A DNA stretch of 64,000 bases, from assembly GCA_028671895.1 (NCBI GenBank), contig JAPMAC010000231.1, positions 14,658,001 through 14,722,000 of the forward strand. The letters run 5' to 3'. The translations under genes were made by a program, and so were the position numbers. This document shows, in pieces, positions 1 to 12,840 of this stretch. Source of the DNA: Oenanthe sinensis. Taxonomy: Eukaryota; Streptophyta; Magnoliopsida; Apiales; Apiaceae. The notes beneath the pieces were generated by a model, which was not told the DNA's origin, did not search any database, and was given only the letters and a program-made list of their open reading frames with translations. How positions within the stretch are numbered: the stretch's first letter is position 1; each line of letters begins with the position of its first letter.

Positions 1-373
1 CTGCTAACTTGAAGATTTATCACGTTTGATTGAAGGCCTTGAGGCCTAAGCATTTTAAGTATTTGCCTATCGATTTGTAAGCCTTAAAGGGTAGACATGT
101 TTAAGTTTAAAACCTTGGTTCTTCCTATTATATAAAAGGATTGTTCCCGCTATCTTGGTTTTGATGATATTATCAAGTTTTGAAAAAACTTTACAAGTCA
201 TGTGGACGTTCATTGTTTATGTTCGAATTAAACACAAAAAATAAATAAAACCAAGACAAAGGAGAAACAGTGCAAAGTGCATAAATATAAAGGCTCGAAG
301 GCCAAGAGTTTACAAAAAGCCTTCAAATGCTGAGATAAATAAATATAAAGATACTAAGGTAAAATTCCTAAAA
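1..373. other. No gene recognised; flank of transposon pseudogene
   Basis: I see no conserved coding block here. The stretch lies just 3' of the minus-strand Transposase_28 pseudogene and is probably its 3' non-coding sequence, which is an inference from position only. Confidence 0.4.
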
Positions 374-1990
374 CTACTCGGCACCCTCAGGATCTTCAGC
401 CTCCTCACTCCCCGAAGATTCTCCTGAATCGCTAGATTCCTCCTCCTTCGACGAGCTAGAAGCATAAGAACTCTCCGCCGCCGACTTCTAAGGAGTTACT
501 TCAGGAGTAACCTTCATAGGCTCGACTCGGCGAGGAGAATGTGAAGGAGCACTGGACTTTCTCTTTCTGATGTCAAGGCTACTCTCCCCTTCGGTGTCCC
601 CCTCTTGTGCATCAATCAAAAGCCGTAGATCGTCGGCTGACTTAGGACTTTTGAAGTCCACTTTCGGGTCAAATAACCCCGGGTGCTTTGCTAGCACCGC
701 CTTCAGAGCTTCATTCCACCCAATGGAATGGTGGGCAGGGTAGATCATGTCATCATGTTCCTTGATTAAATCCTTGTATTCCTCTGAGCCCAGGTAGGTG
801 TCAATAATAGCATTCCTGTCAGCCCGGAGTTCAACCACCTCCATCTGAGCCTACCTCAAGAGCTCGGCCTGTTCGACCAATTTTTCTTCTAGGCCCTTTA
901 GCTTGGCCTCGACAACAACCAAATCCTTCTTGTGCTTCCCGGCCTGCGTCTTCCACACATCAGCCTGATGAAGGGAAGCTGGAAATAGGCGTTAGCCTAA
1001 AAAGCCAATAAACCAGGGTAAGTCCAAAAACTAGTGTTTAATCGCAAGTAAAGAAGAAGTGCTAAGTGCAAAAAAACCATAAGTAGAGAGATGATGAAAC
1101 TTACCGAAGCTAAGGCCTGAGAACCTAGGGCCTTTGTGTTCTCTTGATCACGCCCCACCACGATCTCCTTGTAATCGCAAGGAGTGATAGAATGGAGAGA
1201 CCAATCCTTGGCGTGGTCTATAGACTCCACCACTGTATCAGTTTTTATAAATCCCCAGCCAGGTTTGTAAGCCAGGGATTTTGGCACCTTGACAGCGTTG
1301 ACGCCCTCACCAACAGTTATCCTAGTGTGAAGCGGCAAGAACGCATGCAACTCCTTCTCCTACCATGAATCATGCTTCAATTTAAGCCGCTTCATGCAGG
1401 TAGTTTCTTCCACAGGTGGAACACGAAAACATTAGCAAAATAAAAACAAAAAACGCAAGAACAAAGGATAAGTTAGATAATATACCTTTGCTGGAAGCCC
1501 TGGAAAGGCCAACAGCCTTTAGCCGACGCTCGTCAAGGAGAACCTAAGAGGGTTCCTTGGTTTAACCCTGAGTGAGCTCGACATAGGTAGCTTCTTCTGC
1601 CTCCGTGTGCACTTTGGTGTCAGCACTCCCATCGGCCACCTTCACAAAAGATGACCTAAAGAGGGTACCCCAGTTGCCCCCTTCCAATTTTATTTGAATA
1701 AATTTTTCTTTCCAGTTATGATTATTGTCGGGGATGGAAGAATTATCAAAGATATGGGGTATGTTGGGCCTATGACCTATGTGAACCCAACCCAATGACA
1801 GACTAGAAGATTTTTTGAATTGAAAAATTTTCCTAAGTAAAATGACAGTCATTTTTATTTTCTTTTCGAGGAAAATGCCCATAAAGTAATGAATGATCCT
1901 CCACCCATTTGGGGCAATTTGGCAGGGGTAGATTTGCACATCTTCTAAAAAAGTAGGAATGAAATTATGCAAAAGAAACCTAAGCTTGGT
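374..1990 (-). pseudogene. Transposase_28-type (putative gypsy transposon) protein, broken
   Basis: Three collinear minus-strand blocks (about 1972-1470, 1410-1100 and 985-374) read like plant proteins carrying the PF04195 'putative gypsy type transposon' domain. The first block has the domain's hallmarks, IYPCQIAPNGWRIIHYFMG and GGNWGTLFRSSFVKV. The last block is a heptad-like coiled coil (HKKDLVVVEAKLKGLEEKL) followed by an acidic Ser/Glu-rich tail. The blocks are separated by stretches with GT-like donors (plus strand about 1483 and 1104), so the ancestor probably had introns. Several in-frame stops (after ELTQG, KEPS, HDSW and ELLR) break the reading frame. The exact molecular role of this domain is not known to me. 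It is a transposon-derived pseudogene rather than a host gene. Confidence 0.7.
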
Positions 1991-2001
1991 AAAAAGGGAA
2001 T

Positions 2002-2145
2002 TGTGACACCCCCAAACCCGGGGTCAAAGATCCAGGTTGTCACGGTCCAATTTCCGATATCCGTGAACTTGTTATCCATTGCTAATATAATCACAATTTA
2101 ATAATCTTAAAATAAATGTTACTTAGCAAAAAAAAATAAAAAAAA
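2002..2145. repeat. Fragment of a Ty3-type LTR end
   Basis: The sequence starts TGTGACACCCCCAAACCC and soon contains TTGTCACGG, the style of 5' end seen in many plant Ty3 (chromovirus-like) LTRs. It runs into an A-rich tract and then Copia pol homology with no second LTR end, so it is a truncated scrap. The family assignment rests on the terminal motif alone. Confidence 0.45.
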
Positions 2146-2149
2146 CAAA

Positions 2150-3518
2150 TGTCATATGGATTTTGTACGTAAAGGCGAAGTAAGTTTCTTAGTAAAGCTT
2201 GATCAGTAAAGAGTTAGATATGACATAAGAAGCTCTCACACTTGATATTCAAAACAATGTATTCTTTAAGAAAGAAGAAATTGGTGAGATGACTGCTTCA
2301 TATGGAATTCTATCCAGAAGGACATTTTGAAGTATGTCATATCGAGAATTCAATGAAAACATCACACTGAAGCAAGTAATGTAATGGAATAAATATGTTT
2401 AGTGGTGGTTAATGATAACCCTAGTTATAATTTGGTGATGTTCGTGCATTCAACAGATAATATATCACATATGATGATTGATCACATGAGGTAGATCAAG
2501 TTGGAAGCAAAGTAAGCTATGAGAACTTTGAAGTCAGATATTTGAACTGAATTTCGTGAATGAAATTTTAAATGAAGTCTGCACTTATAAAGGTACTTTG
2601 AAGTTGAAGCGATTAACACATCACGCTTCTTTATTCAATAAATATTGTGAAAAGACATCATATGAGTTAATGGCTAACCAGAAGTAAACACTGAAGCTCT
2701 TTCGTGTGTTTTGAGGAAATTGATATTTATTGAAGATTTATATGAGTATCTTGGCAAGTTTGAAATTAAGGCTCATGGAAAAATATTCCTTGGCTACTTA
2801 TTGAAGTCAAAAGATTTCAAGGCATATGTGATATAAAACCAAATGTGATTGAAATTCTGAATGTGTCGTCCTACTACACCAAGCTCCCGAGCATTCAAAT
2901 GAAAGTCTATTATGAATCTTTGAAGTTTGACATCTTGTTAGAGTCATATTCAGATATTGATGATGAAACTGAAGTTACAAAAGGAATCAATGTTAATGAT
3001 GATGATTCAGATCCTAGTAGTGGAAATGGTAATGAATCTACACAACTCGTGGACTTTAACAAAATCCACTCAACAAGGTAAAGGGTCTTCAACACATCCT
3101 AGCAGCAACTCTAAGGGAGCAAATAAAAGAAGGATATACTAGTCGTACTCAACACAATGAAGATAAAAGGAATACATTAAGAACATATCTGCCGAGACAA
3201 AAGGTTTGAAGTTAAAATCATTCCTGGAGTCTAGTTTTTAGTGATCCGGATACTAGAATAAATGGTTATTCTTCGGGAAAGAACAATTGTTAACATTTGG
3301 TATCCTAAAGAAGATTTAATAAGCACTGATTGTTCCTGATTGGGTGGTTGCAATGCAAGATGATCTCAATCAGTTCGAAGGCAGAATCTACTGAATCTGG
3401 AATCCAGACCACAAGACAAAGTTTTAATTGGTATTGTAAGGGTTTTCAGAGATTGGATGATTTTTGACATTGTTATGAGGGACAAAGTCAAACTGGTTGC
3501 TACATGTTACTATAAATT
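2150..3518 (+). pseudogene. Copia pol remnant, copy 1 (integrase to start of reverse transcriptase)
   Basis: Nucleotide similarity to two other remnants in the window (minus strand about 37280-39560, plus strand 45545-48190) and residual protein matches show a SIRE-like Copia pol. In order there are a decayed integrase zinc-finger region (about 2280-2360), the integrase core (2400-2700), a linker with FDILLESYSDIDDET (2920-2970), and the start of reverse transcriptase near 3340-3518, where a form of the NKARLVAKGY motif survives as RDKVKLVATCYY. Stops and indels occur throughout. The similarity breaks at about 3518, where the next segment is in inverted orientation. Confidence 0.7.
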
Positions 3519-3776
3519 TCAATGGATATGCAACTTCAAAGTCCAGGAGTTGTTGTACATCAACTTTAACTTCTTACTCACTATTCAGGTGTGTACTTAT
3601 TCACATTCATCTGATAGACATTCATGCTTGAATGCTCAACATGTGCTAGGAATATTACTGTTAGGTCATCAACTTGTTCAGTCTTAATAGTATCAAGTCT
3701 CGTCTCTGGTGCTTGTAGTTAGATCTTGAAAGTCTCGAAGATTCTGTTTCCATCATCATCGATACCTTCAGCTTTG
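3519..3776 (-). pseudogene. Inverted 258-bp piece of the same Copia pol
   Basis: This segment matches about 46965-47218 of the plus-strand remnant copy 3, but in reverse complement. Its right end (ccatcatcatcgatacc) is the reverse complement of what should directly follow the plus-strand segment ending at 3518. In copies 2 and 3 the same sequence is collinear with its neighbours, so the inversion is private to this copy. Its right boundary coincides with the truncated start of the Angela-like element. Confidence 0.7.
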
Positions 3777-4088
3777 GTGAGAATTATTGGATAAATGTGT
3801 ACAAAGGGTTGTTCCACCAAACTTTCCAAGAGTTATATTTGATACAAACGACAAATGTTGTCTACCTAAATAGTCATGTTTTGAGTGCATTAGCCAACAC
3901 TATCTTAAAATATGGATCTTGGCTCACTAGAAAGATTTAAAGAAATGATTTCCAAATTAATAGTTAGGGCTATTAGTTTGATAAAAATATTGGGAGGTAT
4001 ATGGTGATATACCATAATCACTTAAACATAATTAATATTAAATCTGTAATCTAGTTTATTTTATACACTTTAATATTGTAGATATCAA

Positions 4089-4960
4089 ATGATAAACACA
4101 AGCAACTTCTCTATACGATCAGTTCTTGAGAAGGACAAGTTGACGAGAACAAATTTCCTCGACTGACATAGGAGCTTGATGATCGTCCTCGGGCACCACG
4201 ATGTTAGTCAAATCTCTTCCCCTACTATTAAAGCTGAGAATGTAACATGTGCAAATGATAGTGCTTATTGGAAGTAAATTGATGTTGTGACTGATGTTTC
4301 ATGTCTCATGCTTGCGACTATGAGTGCTGAGCTTAAGAAGCAACACGAGCATATAGATGTTTGTGAGACGATTAAGCACCCTTAAAGGATATTTGAGGGA
4401 CAGACTCTTCAAGATATATTTGACAATTAAAGGGTATTATACACTTACAAGTAAACCCGGTTACACCACATGTTCTAAAGATTATAGGGTGTAATGAGTA
4501 CCTTGACATTTTGGGTTTCCAGATTAGTCTGGAGGCTCACCTAGATTTGATCTTACAATCTTCGGACAACAAATATTCTTAGTTTGTTATGAACAACAAA
4601 ATGAATAAGATTAGTGAAACACCTATTGAGTTGTTAAGCATTTTGAGAACTGCTGAAAGTAACATGATAAATGCATGAACTACTACTTTAATGATGGTAA
4701 ACATAGGAAATACAAAAGGGAAAAGAAAATGGAAAGGCAATGAGAAGATTTGATCTAGTTTCCTTGTCAAACCAAAGTCCAATCCCAAAACAGGCTTTAA
4801 AGTCTAAATGAGGTGTTGACAAAGAAGACGATTGTTGCTTCTATGAAAAAGTGGGAAACTGGAAATTAAACTGTCATGCTTATTTGGAAGATCAGAAGAA
4901 GATGATCAGTAAGGATCAAGCTTCGAATATTAGGTTGGAATTGGAGTAAAGGTAGTTTCT
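4089..4960 (+). pseudogene. gag remnant of the decayed Angela-like element
   Basis: The frame opens with SIRSVLEKDKLT and FLD, matching SVRSVLEKDKLT and FLDW in the complete relative. A degraded zinc knuckle lies near 4826-4880 (a CFYEKVGNWKLNCH-like form). The frame is interrupted by many stops and frameshifts and cannot make a capsid protein. Confidence 0.7.
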
Positions 4961-5649
4961 CTGGTTAGAGGAACTCGTTACTTAATTTTTAGCCTACAAG
5001 GAAAATTTAGAACTTCATAATTGTTATAACGTGCTTGCAATTAGCAAAGACATTACATTAGTGTCTTGTTTGGACAATAAAGGCTTTTTCATTTTAATTA
5101 AATAACAATAGTTGTTTATTCTATTTTGATGACGAGGCTTATAATGTTGCACAACTAGTTAACAATTTATATGTTCTAAAGTGACTCAAATTAAACATTA
5201 CCTTTGGCACTGTCGTTGAGGTCATATTAATGAGAAACACATTTCCAGAATACATAAGGATGCATTCCTGGATAAGTTTGATTATGAATAATACAAAAGG
5301 ATGTGAATCTTGGTTTATTTGTCAAAATGACTAAAACTCCTTTTACCGGACATGGTGAAAAGGTCACCGAATGAGTATGACTTATACATAGTGATGTATG
5401 TTGTCATATGCGTACGATGACAAAAGGTAGCTTTTATTAACTTCATAAAATTTACTAATTATTTAAGTAGATACAGATATATGTATCTTTTGAAGAACAA
5501 ATCCGAATCATTTGAAAAGTTCAAAGACTATAAAGATGAAGTAGAAAATATCAAAGAAAAGGTGTTTTAATAGGAGGGATCATACCTTGTTGGACATGGT
5601 GCTATCATTATTGAGTCAAGAAATCTTCCAATTAGTTTCTGGGACTACG

Positions 5650-7620
5650 CCCTGGAGACAACTGCTTATACATTTTAACCGAGTTCCTACTAAAACGATT
5701 CAGAAGACTCCGTATGAGATATGGACTGAGAAACGTCATAGCATGTCATTTATGAAAAATTAGGGATGTGAGGCATTTGTGAAACGTCCAACTTCTGACA
5801 AGCTAGGACATAAATCAGACAAATGTAACTTTATGGGATACCCAATTGAAACAAAGGGTTATTCTTTCTATAATCCTTCCGAGAACAAAGTATTTGTTGC
5901 TCGAACTGCAGTGTTCCTTGTAAGAAAAATGCTTTCTAAGAATGACAGTGGGAGAATAATAGATCTCGATGAATTTCGAGACCCACATGATAACATTGAA
6001 CCAATGGAGGAACATGAGTAGAATGTACAAGAAAACAATATTGCTCAAGAAACAAAGGTTGTTTGTAGGTCTATTAGGATTCGCTATGAGCCGAGAGATA
6101 TTATGGATTTCTTTTGACAAAAGATGGTGATGCGATGCTTGTGGACGGAGATGAGCCTCTCACCTACCAAGACACTGTGAACACTCCAGATTCTAAGAGA
6201 TGGCTGGATGCTATGAAATCTGAGATGGAATCCATGTATACTAATCAAGTATGGACTTTGGTTGATCCACCTAAAGGGGTAAAACCAATAGGGTGCAAGT
6301 GGGTTTTCAAGAAGAAGGCCGACATGGATGGTAACGTACAGACCTATAAGGCACGATTAGTGGCAAAAAGTTTCAAGAAAATTCATGGTATTGACTATAT
6401 TAGACCTTTTCACCAGTGGCTATGGTCAATTCCATCAGGATTTTGCTTGTTATAGCTACTTACTATGACTATGAAATCTGGTAAATGGATGTCAAAATCG
6501 TTTTCTTAAATGGGAGCCTTGAAGAAGATGTGGATGTGTACATGACACAACTTGAGGGTTTTGTTGATCCAAATGATGCTGGAAAGGTATGTAAGTTGCG
6601 TCGATCCAATTATGGATTAAGACAAGCCTCGAGGAGGTGTAACATTCATCTTGATGAAACTGTCAAATAGATTGGGTTTATTCAAAATGAAGATGAACCA
6701 CGTGTTTACAAAAGGTTAGTGGGGGCCATGTGGAATTTCTAGTATTATATGTTGATGATATATTACTAATTGGGAATGACATTCCTTCTCTGCAAACTGT
6801 GAAGACTTGGTTGAGAATTAATTTCTCAATGAAAGACTTAGGTGATGCGACCTATATATTAGGGATCAGGATCTATAGAGATAGATCAAGGATATTGATC
6901 GATCTAAGTCAAGGTACATACATTGACATAGTTTTGCATCGATTTGGAATGCAAGAGACTAAAAGGGGATTTGTCCCAATGTCTCATGGGATATCGATCT
7001 CGAAAGAAAACAGTCCTAAATCATTGGATGATAAGGACCGTATGAGTAAAGTTCCATATGCATCGGCAATTGGTTCTATAATGTATGCAATGATATGTAC
7101 TCATCTTGATGTCTCGTATGCTTTAATCATGACGAGTAGATAACAGTCTAATCCAGGTGAAGGTCACTGGACAATAGTCAAGAATATTCTTAAGTACTTG
7201 AAGAGGACTAAAGATCAATTCTTGGTATATGGAGGAGAAGTTAAGCTGGTTGTAAAAGGTTACATCGATGCTAGTTTCTAGACAAACAACAATCATTTAG
7301 TGTTTCTGTCTGACTTTGTGTTTTATCTATTTAAATTGAGATGTTGTATGCTGAAATGATTCACAGCAGAGACATTTATTGATTCTACAATAAAGCTTGA
7401 GTATATTGATGTTTGTGAAGCAACCAAGAAGGCTGTTTGGGCATGTACTTAGGAGTTATCACCAAATTAATGAGATTAATAATCAAGGAGATATACATAT
7501 ATGTAGAGTGCTACTAATAATAATATTGCAGACCCATTGACTAAGACTTTGTCGCAGTAGAAGCACGAAAGTCACACTAGTTCCATGAGTATTGGATACT
7601 TGGGTAATTGGCTCTAGTGC
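5650..7620 (+). pseudogene. pol remnant: integrase tail, reverse transcriptase, RNase H
   Basis: Long open pieces survive. 5779-6021 is the integrase C-terminal region. 6114-6455 is the start of reverse transcriptase (PIGCKWVFKKKADMDGNVQT), frameshifted where YDETFSPVA should be. 6485-6670 has MDVKIVFLNG, and 6730-7143 has the catalytic YVDDILLIGND. RNase H (7150-7560) is riddled with stops. The final codons, SIGYLGNWL plus stop, match the end of the intact polyprotein, so the 3' end of the gene is preserved up to the polypurine tract. Confidence 0.85.
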
Positions 7621-7631
7621 AAGTGGGAGAT

Positions 7632-9184
7632 TGTTAGTAATTGTTCCCTAGAGACAATTACTTTTATATTTTGAGGAAAATATTTTATTATTAAGGATTA
7701 TATTTTATTGATTATTATTGATTTATTATGTTTTATTTACTGCGTAACAAATTGAAAGCATAACAAATGTCCTTGGAATTTTGATATGTATTATATATCT
7801 TTAAATATGTGACTTAAAAATGAGATTATATGAATAGTATCTTATTCCTAAAATTTCCTAGTCGAGTATTATTATTTAAGGATAATAATAATGCAATAAG
7901 ACTTGTATGTTTGTTGGCAGATGACCACATCTCATTGGTCATATGTACGGTGATACTAAAGTCAAGAACATAAGTGCATGTCTCAATGAATGGCACTGGA
8001 ATTACCCAACATGAGATTCTACATGTTAATAAGTGTCATAAGAAATTCTCACTGTGATAATGATGTAATGATCCTCTGACTTGAAATCATTATATTTTTA
8101 TACGAGAATTAATATACTTTGATTACACTAAAAGTTACCTTTAACCGGGTAATGATAAAGGTGGATATTGGGTATACTATAAATCGTATGAGAAATATGA
8201 ATGATAGATAAATGATTTAACCTTCCTATTTAGGAGTGATATTATTGGCCTCTTGATTGCGTGAGACTATAAAATGCATGGTCGTGCTCAAATGTTGATT
8301 TGTTTAATAGTCTACTCATTGATCAAGAAAATTCGAATTAAACGTAGAAGAGGATGACACGAAACATGCCTCGAGTTTGATCTATAATATAAGGTTAAAA
8401 GGATTATATTACATGGAACATTATTCACGAAAGGCTTAATCAAATCACTGATTTTATTATTATTACTTGGGTAGCAATGATGTATTACTAGATGCCGCTC
8501 ATTGTTTATAATTTTAATTAGATATTAAAATTGTTGTCAATGTAATAATAACATATAGGGTCACACACAAAGAATGTTTGAAGGAGAAATAATTTAAATT
8601 ATGAATTTAAATTAAATAAGTAATTTATTTTATTTATGATATTAATTAAGTGTGACTTAATTAATTATATAAATAGAATAAATGAATTACTTAAAATAAT
8701 TCCAAAATTATTAATTAATTAATTAAGTGAGACTTAATTAAATAATTTGGAATTTTAGATTAGTATTAATTATAATTAGATTATAATTAGAAAACTTATT
8801 CCTCTCTCTATATAATCTCTTTATGAACTAATTTAATTGTGATACAAATATTTTTCTAAAACCCTAGCCGTTTTGAGAAAAGAGGAAGATAGAGAGAGTG
8901 AAGCAGTTTTCGGGTGTTAGTACACATCAATCCTTCATGAAAAGTGTTCGTATGGATACCGTAGAGCGTAGATCGCGTGAGCGGGATACGTGGTGATTAA
9001 ACAAGTTTTGGACCTCCATTAATCTTCCATTGATGAACTATTAAAGCTTTTTAAGGTATTTGTTCTTAATCTCCAAATTAAATCTTTTGTTTTCGCATGG
9101 ATCCTGCGGAGGGTTTCGATTTATATTATGTTTTATATTTAATTTTCGCGTTTTTCCGCTGCGTTTGTGCCTCGAAACCCTTCA
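7632..9184 (+). repeat. 3' LTR of the decayed Angela-like element
   Basis: The LTR starts TGTTAGTAATTGTTCCCTAG immediately after the polypurine tract AAGTGGGAGAT and ends near GTGCCTCGAAACCCTTCA. The complete element's LTR on its own strand begins TGTTAGTGTAGGTGCCCTAG and ends GCCTCGGAACCCAACA. By these ends the old LTR is 1553 bp, the same length as the young LTRs despite clear base divergence. A TATA-like CTCTATATAATC lies near 8806. Confidence 0.85.
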
Positions 9185-9615
9185 CGAAGTGTGGTAGTAA
9201 GAATCACTTATCTGTGCAATGCAAGTCCAATATGCATGCAACAACCAATGTGCCTGTTATACCTAACATGCATTCTAATTCTGTTTATCCTCATTTAGTT
9301 GACCCTCATGCTATTCATGCTCAATATGCATCAATGCCTTATATGTTTAATCCATATCTTGCATTTGCCAACATGAATATGCCTACTATGCCCTGGAATA
9401 TGCACAACAATTTTCATGCTCCAAATTTCTCTAATTCTGCAAGCATGAATATTCCAATTATTAACACTGAGAATCCTGAGGTGAGGAAACCAACACCTAA
9501 GGTTGAAGTGGAAGTAAAACCACATAAACCAAAGGTACAAAAATTGGAAACCAATCCAAAGGTAGAAACTAATAAGAAAGGACCCAAGGCAACTTGGGTA
9601 CCAAAATCAACTTGA
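9185..9615 (+). pseudogene. gag C-terminal end
   Basis: The frame enters inside a zinc knuckle (KCGSKNHLSVQC, with its first Cys missing), runs through a Met/Asn/His/Pro-rich segment (NMNMPTMPWNMHNN) and ends in a Lys-rich tail with GPKATWVPKST. This order is seen in gag of SIRE-like Copia elements. The junction with the Angela LTR falls inside the knuckle, and the upstream codons of the apparent open frame come from that LTR. A stop at 9613 separates it from the protease. Confidence 0.75.
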
Positions 9616-9639
9616 TTATTTTTGGATGTGTGCAGGGAA

Positions 9640-12600
9640 AAAGAAGAAATCTTTGGTACTTGGACAGTGGATGTTCAAGACATATGACTGGAGATAGATC
9701 CCTGCTCACAAAGTTTGAGGAGAAAGCTGTCCCTGGAGTAGCTTTTAGAGAAGACAGTAAATGATACACCATGGGATATGGCTTGATTTCAAAAGAGAAT
9801 GTCATCATTGAACCTGTTGCATTGGTTGAAGGCTTAAGACACAATTCGTTAAGCATAAGTCAACTATGTGACAATGGAAATAAAGTTTGTTTCACAACTG
9901 AAGCATGCATAATTTCCAATAAGAAAAATGGAAGCCTAGTTATGACTGGTAATAGACAAGGAAATGTGTACATAGCTGACTTCAACTCAAAAAGTGTAGA
10001 CTCAATGACTTGTCTTTTCTCTAAGGCAAATACAAATGAAAGTTGGCTATGGCACAAGAAATTAGCTCACTTAAATTTCAAAGACATGAATCAGTTGGTC
10101 AAGAAAAATCAAGTGAGAGGATTACCACAAATGGAATTTGTCAAGGATGGACTATGTGATGCCTGTCAGAAAGGAAAACAAAGAAAGGCATCATTCAAGT
10201 CAAAATTGGAATCATCAATTGGGAAGCCACTTGAGTTATTACACATGGATTTGTTTGGTCATGTGAATATCATGTCCATTGCAAAGAAGAAGTAGCTCTA
10301 GTCATTGTGGATAACTTTTCAAGATTCTCATGGACTTATTTTCTGTATTCAAAAGATGAAGCTAGTGATCTAATCATCAAGCACATAAGAGAAGTCGAGA
10401 AAAATATTGAATTGGATGTAAAGAAAATAAGGAGTGACAATACAAAATTTAAGAATTCCACAATGAAGGAGTTCTGTGAATCTAAAGGAATCATACACAC
10501 CTTCTCTGTACCAAGGACACCTCAACAAAATGGGGTAGTTGAGAGAAAAAATAGGACATTGATTGAAGCAGCTAGAATTATGTTGGAAGATGCTAAATTA
10601 CCAACATACTTCTGGGATGTGGCCATTAATACAGCATGCTATACTCAAAACATCTCCATAGTGGATCAAACTCAAGGAAAGATACCTTATCAATTGATCA
10701 AGAAAGACAAAAAGCCAAAAGTGGGGTTTCTTCATGTCTTTGGCTGCAAATGCTATGTGCTAAGGAATTAAGGTGAAAACCTAGGAAAATTTGAAGCCAA
10801 GGCTGATAAAGCTATATTTGTTGGGTATGCACTATCAAGCATTGCCTAAAGAGTCTATAATCTTAGAATACACATTGTTATGGAATCTGTACATGTAGTA
10901 TTTGATGATAAAAAGATTCAAGGCTTGTTTAATGAAGGAAATCATGACACACTGCATTTTGAGAATGAATCAAATGATGTAGATGATGATGAAGAAGCAG
11001 AAATTATTAAATCACAAGTACTCAGAAACCCAATATCAGTTGATACTACAACATCAATGGATAATTTATCAGTTGACAGACATCCATCAACCGATAATGC
11101 ATCAACTGATAATTCTTCAATGGATAATCAACACTCTACATCTAGGGTATCCAATTCAGGGGGAGGGTTTCAGAATTAATCCACAAATTCAAATCAATTT
11201 GAGTACAATACTATTGATCATGAAGCTTCATCATCAAGACAAAATCTGCCTCCTCAAAGAAAATGGACAAAAAACCATCCATTTGAACTAATCATTGGAA
11301 ATGCAGAAGATGTTGTCAAGACAAGAAGTGCTACTCAAAATGAGTGTATGTATAGAAGTTTCCTATCTCAAGAAGAACCTAAAAGAGTTAAAGATTCTCT
11401 CTTGGATCCTGATTGGAGTTTAGCTATGCAAGAGGAACTCAATCAATTTGAAAGAAACAAAGTGTGGAAGTAAGGCTTGTACTGTGATTAGAAACAAAGC
11501 AAGGCTTGTGGCAAAGGGGTACTCACAAGAAGAAGGAATTGATTTTGATGAAACATTTGCACCAGCTGCAAGGCTGGAAGCAATCACAATCTTTCTAGCT
11601 TATGATGCACATGCTAATTTCAAGGTTTACGAGATGGATATGAAGAGTGCAATTTTGAATGGAGTGTTAAAAGAGAAAGTCTATGTGGAACAACCTCCTG
11701 GCTTTGAAGATTCAAATGTCCCTGACTTTGTCTACTATCTACTCAAAGCACTCTATGGCTTAAAGCAAGCACCAAGGGCCTGGTATGATACTTTATCTCA
11801 GTTCCTCATTGAGAATCACTTCACAAGAGGTACTGTTGATAAAACTCTATTCAGTAGAAATGTTAATGGCTCTATCATTCTTGTCCAAATATATCTGGAT
11901 GACATTATTTTTTGCTCAACTAATGAGGGACTTTGCAAAAAAATTGACAAATTAATGCAGAGTAAATATGAAATGAGCATGATGGGAGAATTTATCTACT
12001 TTCTTGGTTTGCAAGTCAAACAAGTTAAGGATGGTATTTTTATAAATCAAACAAAGTACATTCATGACTTGTTAAAGAAATTTGACTTAAGTGAATGTTC
12101 TTCTACAAAAACTCACATGGCCACTGCCACCAAACTTGAATTGAACGCTAAGAAAGCTAAAGTGGATATTTCAAGTTATAGAGGCATGGTAGGATCACTT
12201 TTATATTTAATTGCTAGTAAGCCAGACATAATGTTTTCTACATGTTTGTGATAGGTTTCAGGCTGATCCTAGATAATCTTATTTAGTGGCTATTAAGAGG
12301 ATTTTTAGATATCTCAAGGGTATATCAAATTTAAGTATTTGGTATTCTAGAGATTCTGGCTTTAATCTAGTAGGCTACTCAGATGCAGATTATGCAGGTT
12401 ACAAAATAGATAGGAAAAGTACTACAGGCACCTGTCAATTTCTAGGAAACAAACTTGTGTCATGGTTTAGCAAAAAGCATACTCAGTATCAACTTTAACT
12501 ATAGAAGTTGAGTACATTGCTGCTGGAAGTTGCTGTGCACAAATATTATGGATGAGGAATCAATTATTTGACTATGGGTTCAACATGAACAAGATTCCTA

Positions 12601-12840
12601 TTTTCTGTGATAACACAAGTGACATTGCAATAACAGAAAATCCTGTGTAACATTCCAGAACCAAACACATTGACATAAGGTATCATTTCATTAGAGAACA
12701 TGTAATGAATGGTACAGTTGAATTACATTTTGTCCCTAGTGAACAACAACTTGCAGACATTCTTACCAAACCTCTAGATGAATCTACTTTTAATAGATTG
12801 GTCTGTGAATTAGGTATGCTTAATTTTGCTCAACCTTAAA
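9640..12840 (+). pseudogene. SIRE-like Copia pol (protease, integrase, RT, RNase H), broken
   Basis: The protease motif WYLDSGCSRHMTGD lies near 9657. The GAG-preintegrase and zinc region has SWLWHKKLAHLNFKDM and CDACQKGK (10030-10180). The integrase core runs 10300-10770 (DLFGH; IRSDN; GVVERKNRT). Reverse transcriptase runs 11480-12250, with MDMKSAILNG, KALYGLKQAPRAWYD and YLDDIIF in place of the usual YVDD. RNase H runs 12290-12840, with GYSDADYAG, HIDIRYHFIREH and QQLADILTKPLDE. Breaks include stops near 9760, 10295, 10769 and 10848, a deletion at about 11466 that removes the segment before RNKARLVAKGY, and stops in RNase H. Confidence 0.88.

Larger units (their letters stand above)
3777..9184 (+). 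mobile_element. Angela/BARE-like Copia element, 5'-truncated and decayed
   Basis: From about 3777 the sequence is homologous to the leader, gag, pol and LTR of the complete element at 22416-31454 (reverse complement). It holds about 310 bp of the leader, gag (from 4089), remnants of protease and integrase with a large integrase deletion near 5560-5640, reverse transcriptase, RNase H and a full 3' LTR. There is no 5' LTR or primer-binding site. It abuts an inverted scrap of another Copia element on the left and the gag end of the SIRE-like element on the right, so this junction is rearranged rather than a clean insertion. Confidence 0.85.
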
